Of a stretch of DNA of 34,776 nt, positions 1 through 7,570 are shown piece by piece. The position numbers and the translations under genes were made by a program. The notes under the pieces are model-generated. The model was not told where the DNA came from, did not search any database, and saw only the letters and a list, made by a program, of their open reading frames with translations. Source of the DNA: Defluviitalea raffinosedens (GTDB taxonomy: Bacteria > Bacillota > Clostridia > Lachnospirales > Defluviitaleaceae); the NCBI RefSeq assembly GCF_016908775.1, contig NZ_JAFBEP010000027.1, positions 1-34,776 of the forward strand, read 5' to 3'. Each line of letters begins with the position of its first letter. Position 1 is the stretch's first letter.

Positions 1-136
1 ATAATCCTTGCTAGTCTTTGCTAGCTTTTTCTATCCTTCAATCAATGGAATTGATTGGGTTTTATTTGGTGTGCTGTTTAGTTTTCAAAGATCGAAGTGC
101 TTGTCGTTATTTGTCATCTTTCGTCGACAAGAATAA
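1..136 (-). promoter_or_regulatory. rRNA operon leader with boxA-like element
   Basis: Read on the minus strand, this is the transcribed leader between promoter P2 and an rRNA gene that should start just left of base 1. The segment at about 80-93 reads GATCTTTGAAAACT, which resembles the boxA antitermination element of Firmicutes rRNA leaders and 16S-23S spacers. Two perfect inverted repeats follow: 39-57 (8-bp arms, 3-base loop) and 10-25 (GCTAG/CTAGC). They are plausible processing or leader hairpins. No rRNA body is visible, so the rRNA identity is an inference from the promoter pair plus boxA. Confidence 0.7.
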
Positions 137-165
137 AGTATATCACATTTTAGTTTTTAAGTCAA
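137..165 (-). promoter_or_regulatory. rRNA promoter P2 (sigma-A type)
   Basis: The minus strand has -35 TTGACT (165-160), a 17-base spacer and -10 TATACT (142-137), each one base from consensus. It sits directly upstream of the boxA-like leader, as expected for the proximal promoter of a clostridial rrn operon. Confidence 0.8.
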
Positions 166-346
166 CTGTTTTTCTCATTAATTTCTTTAAAACTTTTTCT
201 AACAATCCCACCGCTAGGTTTCTTGGCGACAGGAACTACATTTTATCACGTTGAATTGATTAAATCAAGCGGAAAATACTTCCAATTCATTCAATTCATC
301 GCATAGCTGCGAAGTTAATTAACATCTCTCAACAGCGCGAGTGTTA

Positions 347-375
347 TATTAACACATCTAAATACTTTTTGTCAA
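347..375 (-). promoter_or_regulatory. rRNA promoter P1 (sigma-A type)
   Basis: The minus strand has a perfect -35 TTGACA (375-370), a 17-base spacer and -10 TTAATA (352-347). It lies about 210 bases upstream of P2 and reads the same way, giving the tandem P1/P2 arrangement common in rRNA operons. Nothing recognisable as a gene lies between the two promoters (166-346). Confidence 0.7.
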
Positions 376-396
376 CATTTTTTATAATTTTATTAT

Positions 397-501
397 TTAA
401 TTATAATTTATTATAGCCATATCCAGTAGATCAGCAAATAGATCTTTCGCACTGAACGTGATTGGCAAAGCCGACAAAATACAATACGCCAAAGTTTCCA
501 T
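397..501 (-). pseudogene. 34-codon reading frame, possible gene remnant
   Basis: A short frame from ATG at 501 to TAA at 397 encodes a peptide ending DLLDMAIINYN. I see a faint resemblance to the N-terminal start of CdaA-type diadenylate cyclases (an 'I(L)D(M/I)LIVxY' segment), followed at once by a stop where the first membrane helix would continue. A GAGCAGG stretch lies only two bases from the ATG, so translation is doubtful. It may be a truncated remnant left by a rearrangement next to the rRNA operon, or simply chance coding. It is listed because otherwise 380-555 holds only AT-rich DNA and a repeat. Confidence 0.18.
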
Positions 502-520
502 CCTGCTCAAAAGGATTTTT

Positions 521-552
521 ATTGTATAGGAAATCCAGAGAAATTTCCTATA
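521..552. repeat. Dispersed palindromic repeat, copy 1
   Basis: The sequence starts ATTGTATAGGAAAT, has a CAGAGA centre and returns with ATTTCCTATA, giving a stem of roughly 10 bp. It matches 31 of the first 32 bases of a second copy at 34650-34685, in the same orientation, and both copies follow a run of Ts after GG. Its right arm is more degenerate than in copy 2. Confidence 0.7.
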
Positions 553-555
553 TAT

Positions 556-580
556 AAAAAAGCAGCCAGTGGGCCGCCTG
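556..580 (-). terminator. Intrinsic terminator of the WG-repeat gene
   Basis: On the minus strand, GCGGCC-CACT-GGCTGC (577-562) forms a six-pair stem with one mismatch, followed by six Ts (561-556). It begins about 27 bases after the stop codon of the gene at 604-2736. Confidence 0.65.
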
Positions 581-603
581 ATCCTTCTCACAATATAATA
601 TAA

Positions 604-2736
604 TCAATCCCCTTGTATATTTCTCCAAAAATCACCTTCCGTATCGATTATATTCATAATGTTTTTAAAGGGAATCGCAAACGTAGGAAATCCCGCTGCA
701 TAAGGAGCAATTTCATAAGGGTCAAAGTAAATATGAAGAGTAGAATCGGTAATATAGAAGGATTGATTGGGTCTAATGCCCTGATAGCTATCCAACCAGA
801 TGTAAGAATCTTTTCCTTCTTCCATAATTTGATCTCTGATCATTTTACTTAAAATCTCTACATAATTACTGTTTTTCTTAAAAAGATCTCCTAGTTCATA
901 AAATTCTCCTGTCTCTAAATTAATGTGTGTACAAATTTTAGTCGGCATACCATGAGCTGCTCCGAAGGTATAACTGTACCCATTTAATTCAATACCAATT
1001 AAATTATTTTTAAAAAAAGATACTAAGTAATCTCCATAATAAGTTGAATCCATTATTTCATCTTTATAAATATCTTCCCCTTTTGACATCTTCTGAAGTT
1101 TTTCGTTCACCTGCTTCCTTGTGAGTTCATCTTTGATACCTATAATTTCAGGATAATATATTACATAATATCTATTGGGAGCATATTTCCTTTCCTGAAC
1201 TCTGAACTGTTCATTCAATTGAATCGAGTTTTCCTCATGCCAAATGACCTTCCCTTCTCTGTCTAAATAGATTAATCTGTAATCAATATTTCCTTTTATG
1301 ATCTTTCCTTCAAAAACAAGAGAACCATTTCCTTTAACTACAGGCAAACGACTCACTCTTTTGCCTTCTCTGTTAATAAAAAATGTTCTCTGGCCGTCAT
1401 TGGCAGAAGCATACCCTTTATTATAATCTGTAAGATCATAGTAAATGAAGTCCGTTAAAATATTTCCGTCCAGATCACCAATTGCATATTTAGAATCAGC
1501 CCAAACAGGATTGTTTTCATGAGCCGGAATTCCCAGAGCAATACGGTTTTCCCCTAAGTTTCGGATATAGTTATATCGAGGCGAAATAACGTATTTTCCC
1601 TGCTGATCAATCAATCCATAATGAAAACCTATATCCTGTTGAATGCCTACCACAGCTCTTTTATCTCTAAATTCTTCAGCAATGTCAAATTGAACAGGTA
1701 TAATAATTTTTCCTTCTAGATCGATATATCCATATTTTTCACCGAATGCCTCTTGAAAGGAGAGCAACCCTTCCCCTATCCCCCCAACAAACGCATAATC
1801 TAAATGAGAAATTATATTTCCTTCCTTGTCAATGATTGAAAACTCTCCATTCAGATGTTCAACAACCGCCATTCCATTTTCAAAACTTCTGGCATATCTA
1901 TATTGAGGCGGTATGACAACATTGCCTTCCCGATCAATATATCCGTACTTCCATTCATTCTCTTTGTCCACTATAGAGAATGAAGCTCTATTATTGATCA
2001 TGGGCAATATATTTCCATTGGTTGAAAATAAAATATTACCTTTCTCATCGATCAATCTAGTTTCATTTCCGTCTCTAGCTTGAGCTCGCCCTTCTGAAAA
2101 TTCTCCGATATATGAATATTGTGGCGAAATCACATAAGCTCCCTCTAAGTCAATCACCCCATATAATTCATTTACACTTATAACTGCTAATCCATTTTCT
2201 TGAAAAGGTTCTCCATAATCGTATTGAGGAGGAATCACAATCTCTCCTAAGTCATCGATATACCCCCACAGAACACCTCCAATTTGATATGCTTTAATTG
2301 GATGAAGATTCTCCACATTAGCAAGCACTTCTTCTTTTCTGCTATATCTGGTTTCTTCTTCAAGTTTATGTAATTTACCTGCTTTCCATGTAAAAACATT
2401 CGTTGCAAGAGTCTTCTTATCTTTCATCCATTTTATAATCAAATCTTTTTGGCTCCTTCTATTTTCTGAAGTTGATACAAGTTCTATGGAATGAATATCA
2501 TAGCCATTACCTTTGATCGTTGATATCCTGTACCATCTGTTCTTTATGTTTTTTAAAATCATTACAAAAGGTTGCTTTCTCCACAAGTAGCCAACAATAA
2601 TTTCTTCATCCCCATCTCCATCAATATCTCCTTTTTGAATAAAAGAATAATTATTATAATTTTTGATCGGTGCAAAGACTGCTCCTTGGGGCAAAAAAAA
2701 TTTTCCTATTTCCAATAAAGCCATTCCTTTTAACAT
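604..2736 (-). CDS. WG-repeat protein with DUF3298-like C-terminal domain
   Basis: About 710 residues with three regions. Residues 36-45 (GDIDGDGDEE) are a calcium-loop DxDxDG motif of the VCBS/FG-GAP kind. Residues of about 155-490 hold about eight WG repeats of the form YGYID-G-VIPPQY-F-NG-A. The last about 120 residues resemble the DUF3298/RsiV-type domain (FDPYEIAPYAAG, then IPFKNI). The ATG at 2736 is preferred over the one at 2742 because GAGAGAGG (2750-2743) lies six bases before it; an in-frame TGA precedes both. No signal peptide or membrane segment is visible, which is odd because DUF3298 domains usually act outside the cell. WG repeats are thought to bind partners or wall material, but the role here is unknown. 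It is monocistronic, divergent from the ABC operon and followed by a terminator at 556-580. Confidence 0.8.
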   Translation of the reverse strand: MLKGMALLEIGKFFLPQGAVFAPIKNYNNYSFIQKGDIDGDGDEEIIVGYLWRKQPFVMILKNIKNRWYRISTIKGNGYDIHSIELVSTSENRRSQKDLIIKWMKDKKTLATNVFTWKAGKLHKLEEETRYSRKEEVLANVENLHPIKAYQIGGVLWGYIDDLGEIVIPPQYDYGEPFQENGLAVISVNELYGVIDLEGAYVISPQYSYIGEFSEGRAQARDGNETRLIDEKGNILFSTNGNILPMINNRASFSIVDKENEWKYGYIDREGNVVIPPQYRYARSFENGMAVVEHLNGEFSIIDKEGNIISHLDYAFVGGIGEGLLSFQEAFGEKYGYIDLEGKIIIPVQFDIAEEFRDKRAVVGIQQDIGFHYGLIDQQGKYVISPRYNYIRNLGENRIALGIPAHENNPVWADSKYAIGDLDGNILTDFIYYDLTDYNKGYASANDGQRTFFINREGKRVSRLPVVKGNGSLVFEGKIIKGNIDYRLIYLDREGKVIWHEENSIQLNEQFRVQERKYAPNRYYVIYYPEIIGIKDELTRKQVNEKLQKMSKGEDIYKDEIMDSTYYGDYLVSFFKNNLIGIELNGYSYTFGAAHGMPTKICTHINLETGEFYELGDLFKKNSNYVEILSKMIRDQIMEEGKDSYIWLDSYQGIRPNQSFYITDSTLHIYFDPYEIAPYAAGFPTFAIPFKNIMNIIDTEGDFWRNIQGD

Positions 2737-2873
2737 TAACATCCTCTCTCAACTGATCTTGATATTATTAATGTATGAACAAATGTACTAAAAAAATTCA
2801 ATATTTCCTTTATATAAATAAGCAATTCGTAATACTTATTTAATACCTTTTTAACACAATCCGATGAAATATA

Positions 2874-2882
2874 TGGTAAAAT
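2874..2882 (+). promoter_or_regulatory. Candidate extended -10 promoter of the ABC operon
   Basis: TGGTAAAAT (2874-2882) is an extended -10 lying 45 bases upstream of the TTG start at 2928. The nearest -35-like hexamer, TTAACA at 2851, is 20 bases away, so recognition would rest mainly on the TG extension. Confidence 0.4.
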
Positions 2883-2927
2883 GAAGCCGTGTGTCAAAAA
2901 TTAGAAAATTAGAAAGGAGGAATGTAA

Positions 2928-3632
2928 TTGGATCCAATTATTAACATACAGGGAATTAGAAAAGTATACCGCATGGGGCAAGAAACAATTGTCGCTTTAA
3001 AGCAAATAGATTTACAAATTTTTCAAGGAGAGATTTGCTGTCTGCTGGGTACATCGGGTTCAGGCAAATCTACTCTGCTCAATATGATAGCCGGATTAGA
3101 AAAGCCTACAAAAGGCAGTGTGCAAATAAAAGGGCACTATATTGAGAAGATGAATGAAGCACAGCTTGCCAAATTTAGACAAAAGTACATAGGCTTTGTT
3201 TTTCAGTCTTATAATTTAATACCTTCTCTTACTGCATTGGAAAACGTATGTCTACCCCTTGTTTTCCAAGGAGTCCCAAAGAAAAAAAGAGAAACTATGG
3301 CAAAAGAAATGCTGGAAGCCGTAGGTTTGGGTTCCCGTTTAAAGCATAAGCCCAATGAAATGAGTGGTGGCCAGCAGCAAAGAGTGAGTATTGCCAGAGC
3401 ATTTGTCAATCGTCCTACCATTATTTTTGCAGACGAACCCACAGGAAATCTCGATACCAATACTACAATTGAAATACTAGAACTTATGACAAGTATGGCA
3501 AGAAAGTATAATCAAACCATGGTGGTTGTTTCACATGATACGGAAATTGCTGATTATGCCGATCGGCTTATTCATATGAAAGACGGAGAAATCATCTCCA
3601 TAGAACAAAAAACGACGGAAGGAATGAAATGA
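2928..3632 (+). CDS. ABC transporter ATP-binding protein, LolD/MacB type
   Basis: This 234-residue nucleotide-binding subunit energises the permease encoded at 6079. Walker A is GTSGSGKS (41-48), the signature MSGGQ is at about 145-149, Walker B is IIFADEP (about 165-171) and the switch histidine lies in VSHD (about 201-204). The FADEPTGNLD stretch is typical of the lipoprotein/peptide-export ATPases LolD, MacB and FtsE. Translation starts at TTG: AAAGGAGG (2913-2920) lies seven bases upstream, while the ATG at 2922 is followed at once by TAA. The gene is separated by three bases from the next one, which supports one transcript. The substrate cannot be told from sequence. Confidence 0.92.
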   Translation: MDPIINIQGIRKVYRMGQETIVALKQIDLQIFQGEICCLLGTSGSGKSTLLNMIAGLEKPTKGSVQIKGHYIEKMNEAQLAKFRQKYIGFVFQSYNLIPSLTALENVCLPLVFQGVPKKKRETMAKEMLEAVGLGSRLKHKPNEMSGGQQQRVSIARAFVNRPTIIFADEPTGNLDTNTTIEILELMTSMARKYNQTMVVVSHDTEIADYADRLIHMKDGEIISIEQKTTEGMK

Positions 3633-3635
3633 TTT

Positions 3636-6086
3636 ATGAAAAAGCAGAATAATCTATTGGCTATTTTTATACTACTTATATTTTCATTTAGTCTTTTCCC
3701 ATTTAAAATGATACAAGCGTTAGAAGTAGATCAACATGTAGAAGTGAGTACTTGGATAGATAAAATTTATGTGCCTAGTAATAAACTCGAGGCTGGAGAT
3801 ACACTTACAGTAGAAATTAAAGTCTCTAATGCAGCAACTAGCACAAGATCAGTTCGTCTAAAATCTATCGAATTTGGCAACGGATTTAGATGCCTTGGAA
3901 GTACTGATATAACAGCAGACTTAACGCCTGGCAACTCGGATAAGGAATTGCCATACATTTCCAGAAAATTGGAATATAAAGGCGGAGGCAATAGAACTAT
4001 AAGATATACAATTACTTATCAAGAAATAGATGATACTGGAAAGCCAGCAACTCCAATTAAAACTATTGAAGGAAGTAAAGCAATTGACGATTCAGTTACT
4101 ATAATAGACACCAAAAAATATCAACCTCGTATTTCCCTTGTAAATGATGAAGTCATTGAACTTGGTGCAGGAGAATATAAAAAAGTAAGCCTTCCTTTTG
4201 TAAATGCCGGAGGTTTTACAGCTGAAGATGTAACGGTTACTATTGAATCCAGCAAACAAGGGGACAAATTCCCCATTCTCGTTAAAGATATACAAAAATT
4301 ATATTTTAGTTCCATAAGAAAAGATGGCATCAACTATTTAGAATTCGGTGTTCAGGCAGATCGTACCGCTGAACCCGGAGTTTATCCCATTACTATAAAA
4401 TATGAATATACCAACTCCTCCGATGATAAGTTTTCAGGGACTGATACCGTATATGTTCGAGTGTCAGAAACCCAAATGCCTGCTCGTCTTAGTTTTGGTG
4501 TAAAAAACACTGCGCCTATTACTCCCGGGCAGCTTGCTACTTTGGAAATTACCGCAAGCAATCAGGGAAAAGCTGCTGCTAAAAATGTGCAAATTACCTT
4601 AACAGGATTAAAAAAAGACGGGCTGTCTGTAATAGAAGGAAGCAGTACTTCCTACATATCCAGCATTAATCCGGGAGAAACAAAATCTGTTCAATTTAAA
4701 GTAATGGCAGCAGGTACATTAGAAGGAAATGTTGAACCGGTCAATATTGAATATACCTATGCAGACGGTACATCAACAGCTCAAAAAGGTACACAGCAGA
4801 TCTTTGTTTCATTAAATGGAAAAGCCTTTGGTGTTTCTGATTTATTTATAGAAAATATTATTGCTCCAGATTATTCAGTGGGCGTTGGAGAAGATTTTAC
4901 TATTGGATTCACTCTGGTAAACAACTCTAAATATAATGCCAAGAATGTTAAAATTACCCTTGACGGTGGAGAAATCTTAAAACCTAAATCTCAAAATATT
5001 TATTCCTTAAAGGAGTTTAATGCTGGTGCCAAAAAGAATTTTTCAGCAACTTTTTGGGCAGGCAGTGATGCTGAATACAGAAACTATCCGCTTGAAATCA
5101 AAGTAGAATATCTCCCCTACCAGGGAGCAACCGATGTAGTAACTTTCAGCCAATATGCCGGAATTAATGTGGATGGAAATAAAAACGGAAACTCTAAAAG
5201 TAAACCCAGGGTGATTATAGGAGAATATACTGTAAATCCTCAAATTGTAAGGGCTGGTCAAGAATTCGATCTAAGTTTGGGATTCACCAATACCCATGGC
5301 TCCAAAGTCGTTCAAAATCTCAAAGCTACATTGACCATTAATGAAAAAGGTAAGGATGATAAGGAGGACACTGGTACCGTTTTCACCCCTGTAAGCGGAC
5401 AAAGCAATATGTTCTATATTGCTGAACTTAGTCCCAGTGCCACAATCATAAAAAATGTCCGTATGTATACTGTCCCCGATGCCAGTCCGAAAACTTATGA
5501 AGTAACTGTTGAAATGGAATATGAAGATGCGAACGGAGAAGCCTATACTGAAACAGCAAAAATCGGTATTCCCGTACAACAAAGTACTCAAATTGATATT
5601 GGAGAAATAAGAATTGATGGAGAAGTAATGGTGGGATCTCCTACCTATGTCATCACTCAAATCTTCAATACAGGCCGAACAAATATAAAAAACCTTTTGA
5701 TCTCTTTAGAAGGACCTTTTGAAAAACAGGAAGCCAGTTTATTCGTAGGAAACTTTGAGCAAGGAAACTCAGAATATTTTGAAGGCGTTATTATTCCAAC
5801 TCAAGCTGGTGAATGTAATGGAGAACTGATTGTATCTTATGAAGAAATAACCGGTGAAAAACAAGAATTAAGAGTTCCATTTACAATGAATGTCTCTGAA
5901 TCTTTTTCTCCGGAAGAAATGGGTATGGAACCAGACGGCATGATGCCTCCTGACATGGAAAATAAACCGTTTTATAAAAAACCTGTTGTCTGGATCATAA
6001 CCGTAATTGTGGTTGCTTTAGGAGCTGGAGCATTCATTTTCATAAAGAAAAAAAGAAAACAGAAAGAGATGACCTTAGATGAATAG
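3636..6086 (+). CDS. Secreted, membrane-anchored CARDB-like repeat protein
   Basis: 816 residues. A signal peptide (KK, then a hydrophobic stretch to about residue 30) is followed by about six tandem beta-sandwich repeats beginning near residues 35, 160, 282, 398, 527 and 655. Each has a 'G-x-x-V/T-L-x-x-x-N-x-G/S-x-x-x-x-N' pattern typical of CARDB/NEW3 (COG1361, S-layer-like) domains. A Met/Pro-rich linker then leads to one transmembrane helix (about 785-805) with a Lys/Arg-rich cytoplasmic tail. It therefore projects from the cell membrane. Placed between an ATPase and a MacB-type permease, it occupies the position taken by MacA-like adaptors in other systems, yet shows no adaptor-type coiled coil or lipoyl domain. 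It overlaps the permease gene by 8 bases. The ligand is unknown. Confidence 0.85.
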   Translation: MKKQNNLLAIFILLIFSFSLFPFKMIQALEVDQHVEVSTWIDKIYVPSNKLEAGDTLTVEIKVSNAATSTRSVRLKSIEFGNGFRCLGSTDITADLTPGNSDKELPYISRKLEYKGGGNRTIRYTITYQEIDDTGKPATPIKTIEGSKAIDDSVTIIDTKKYQPRISLVNDEVIELGAGEYKKVSLPFVNAGGFTAEDVTVTIESSKQGDKFPILVKDIQKLYFSSIRKDGINYLEFGVQADRTAEPGVYPITIKYEYTNSSDDKFSGTDTVYVRVSETQMPARLSFGVKNTAPITPGQLATLEITASNQGKAAAKNVQITLTGLKKDGLSVIEGSSTSYISSINPGETKSVQFKVMAAGTLEGNVEPVNIEYTYADGTSTAQKGTQQIFVSLNGKAFGVSDLFIENIIAPDYSVGVGEDFTIGFTLVNNSKYNAKNVKITLDGGEILKPKSQNIYSLKEFNAGAKKNFSATFWAGSDAEYRNYPLEIKVEYLPYQGATDVVTFSQYAGINVDGNKNGNSKSKPRVIIGEYTVNPQIVRAGQEFDLSLGFTNTHGSKVVQNLKATLTINEKGKDDKEDTGTVFTPVSGQSNMFYIAELSPSATIIKNVRMYTVPDASPKTYEVTVEMEYEDANGEAYTETAKIGIPVQQSTQIDIGEIRIDGEVMVGSPTYVITQIFNTGRTNIKNLLISLEGPFEKQEASLFVGNFEQGNSEYFEGVIIPTQAGECNGELIVSYEEITGEKQELRVPFTMNVSESFSPEEMGMEPDGMMPPDMENKPFYKKPVVWIITVIVVALGAGAFIFIKKKRKQKEMTLDE

Positions 6087-7449
6087 CATAGACTTAATAC
6101 TGATGAGTATGCGCAATTTGTGGCGGCGCAAATTGCGCACCTCCCTTACTATATTAGGGGTTATTATTGGTACCAGCTCAATTGTCCTCATGCTTTCTTT
6201 AGGTTTTGCAATGAATGTGAATTTAGAAAATTCCATGAAACGCTGGGGAGATTTATCTGTTATCGAAGTCTGGCCAGACTACAGTAAAAGGACATCTTAC
6301 GATGAAACTCCCTTTATTACTGATGAAGAAGTGGCTGAATTTGAAAACCTCCCCAATGTGGAAATGGTACTGCCTGAATTATCTATATATGTGACTGCTG
6401 TAGTCGGAAGATATAAAGCAAATATTGATATTATAGGCATTACCCCAGCGGCTATGAAAGCTCTTGGCTATAGTGTGGAAGAAGGAAGAGAATTTAACGA
6501 AGATGATCGGATGGTAATGATTGCCGGCAGTCAAATCGCAACGTGGTTTGAAAAAATCGGGTCAAACAATAGAAGAAGATTTTTTTGGGATGGAGACGTT
6601 GAGGCGCCCTTTGAAATGATGGATCAAGTTGTAAAAATCACTTTCGACCAATCTTATGGAGAGCGAAATGTTGAAAAGCCAGCTGTAAAAGCACCTCACC
6701 CCACTAATGTTAAGGTAATAGGTATGTTGGAAGAAAAAAATTACGAAACCAATTACCGTTGTTATATGCCTGTAGAATCTGTAAAAAAACTCATCCTGCA
6801 GCAACGGGATTATGAGAAGAAATTGCAGAAAGCCAACGGAGATAAAATTACAAAGAAAAGAAATGACAATAAATTCACCTATCAAACTGTGAGAGTAAAA
6901 GCAAATGATGTCCATTCCGTAGAAGGAGTTTTAGAGCAAATCCGCAATATGGGATTTGAAGCATACAGTATGTCAGACGGACTAAAAGAAGTAAAAAATA
7001 TGTATAAAGGCATTCAAATGGTATTAGGAGGCATAGGTGCAGTTTCTCTTTTTGTTGCCGCTCTGGGTATTACGAATACGATGATCATGTCCATCTATGA
7101 AAGAACAAGAGAAATTGGAATAATGAAAGTAATAGGTGCTATCCTTACAGACATTAAAAAGATGTTCTTAATAGAAGCAGGAATGATTGGATTCTTAGGA
7201 GGACTGATAGGAATTTTAATTAGCCTTCTGATCTCTTATCTTCTTAATCGATTCGGTTCAGGAGATCTTTTAGGAAATATGTTTGTAGGTTCTCCAGAAG
7301 AAGGCGTAAAAACCTATGTTTCAGTTATTCCTGTATGGCTTTTGGGCGCGGCATTAATTTTTAGCAGCTTGATTGGTATGATCGCTGGCTACTTCCCTGC
7401 CCGAAGAGCTATGAAATTATCAGCCTTAAGTGCAATTAAAACCGAGTAA
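6079..7449 (+). CDS. MacB/FtsX-type ABC transporter permease
   Basis: 456 residues with the MacB topology: an N-terminal helix (about 18-40, LRTSLTILGVIIGTSSI), an extracytoplasmic domain of about 280 residues (MacB-PCD-like), and three C-terminal helices (near 315-340, 365-390 and 415-440) ending in the YFPARRAMKLSALSAIKTE tail that couples such permeases to their ATPase. It overlaps the upstream gene by 8 bases, so translation is probably coupled. MacB-family transporters are mechanotransmitters that use ATP for work on extracytoplasmic substrates. Together with the ATPase at 2928 and the repeat protein at 3636 it forms a complete three-part unit that ends at the terminator at 7450. Confidence 0.9.
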   Translation: MNSIDLILMSMRNLWRRKLRTSLTILGVIIGTSSIVLMLSLGFAMNVNLENSMKRWGDLSVIEVWPDYSKRTSYDETPFITDEEVAEFENLPNVEMVLPELSIYVTAVVGRYKANIDIIGITPAAMKALGYSVEEGREFNEDDRMVMIAGSQIATWFEKIGSNNRRRFFWDGDVEAPFEMMDQVVKITFDQSYGERNVEKPAVKAPHPTNVKVIGMLEEKNYETNYRCYMPVESVKKLILQQRDYEKKLQKANGDKITKKRNDNKFTYQTVRVKANDVHSVEGVLEQIRNMGFEAYSMSDGLKEVKNMYKGIQMVLGGIGAVSLFVAALGITNTMIMSIYERTREIGIMKVIGAILTDIKKMFLIEAGMIGFLGGLIGILISLLISYLLNRFGSGDLLGNMFVGSPEEGVKTYVSVIPVWLLGAALIFSSLIGMIAGYFPARRAMKLSALSAIKTE

Positions 7450-7482
7450 ACTAAGAGCTCCTCTGGAGTTCTTAGTTTTTTT
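7450..7482 (+). terminator. Intrinsic terminator of the ABC operon
   Basis: A 12-bp stem (ACTAAGAGCTCC / GGAGTTCTTAGT, one G-T wobble) with a TCT loop is followed by seven Ts. It starts at the stop codon of the permease gene. Confidence 0.9.
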
Positions 7483-7504
7483 GTGCCTCTTTCTTAAAGA
7501 AAGG

Positions 7505-7534
7505 TTTACTCCCGCATATCATCCAGTGTATAAT
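7505..7534 (+). promoter_or_regulatory. Sigma-A promoter of the ABC-F operon
   Basis: TTTACT (7505-7510), an 18-base spacer and a perfect TATAAT (7529-7534) lie 37 bases before the ABC-F start codon and just after the preceding terminator. Confidence 0.65.
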
Positions 7535-7570
7535 AACATTTGAAATTTCTCATAAGATAAGGAGCAGAAT

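Noticed and set aside
18-254. 78-codon open frame on the plus strand
   Set aside because: It lies across the boxA-like leader and promoter P2 of the rRNA operon, has no ribosome site, and its codons look like chance.
5271-5660. 129-codon frame antisense to the CARDB-like gene
   Set aside because: The residue pattern follows from the opposite-strand codons; there is no start signal.
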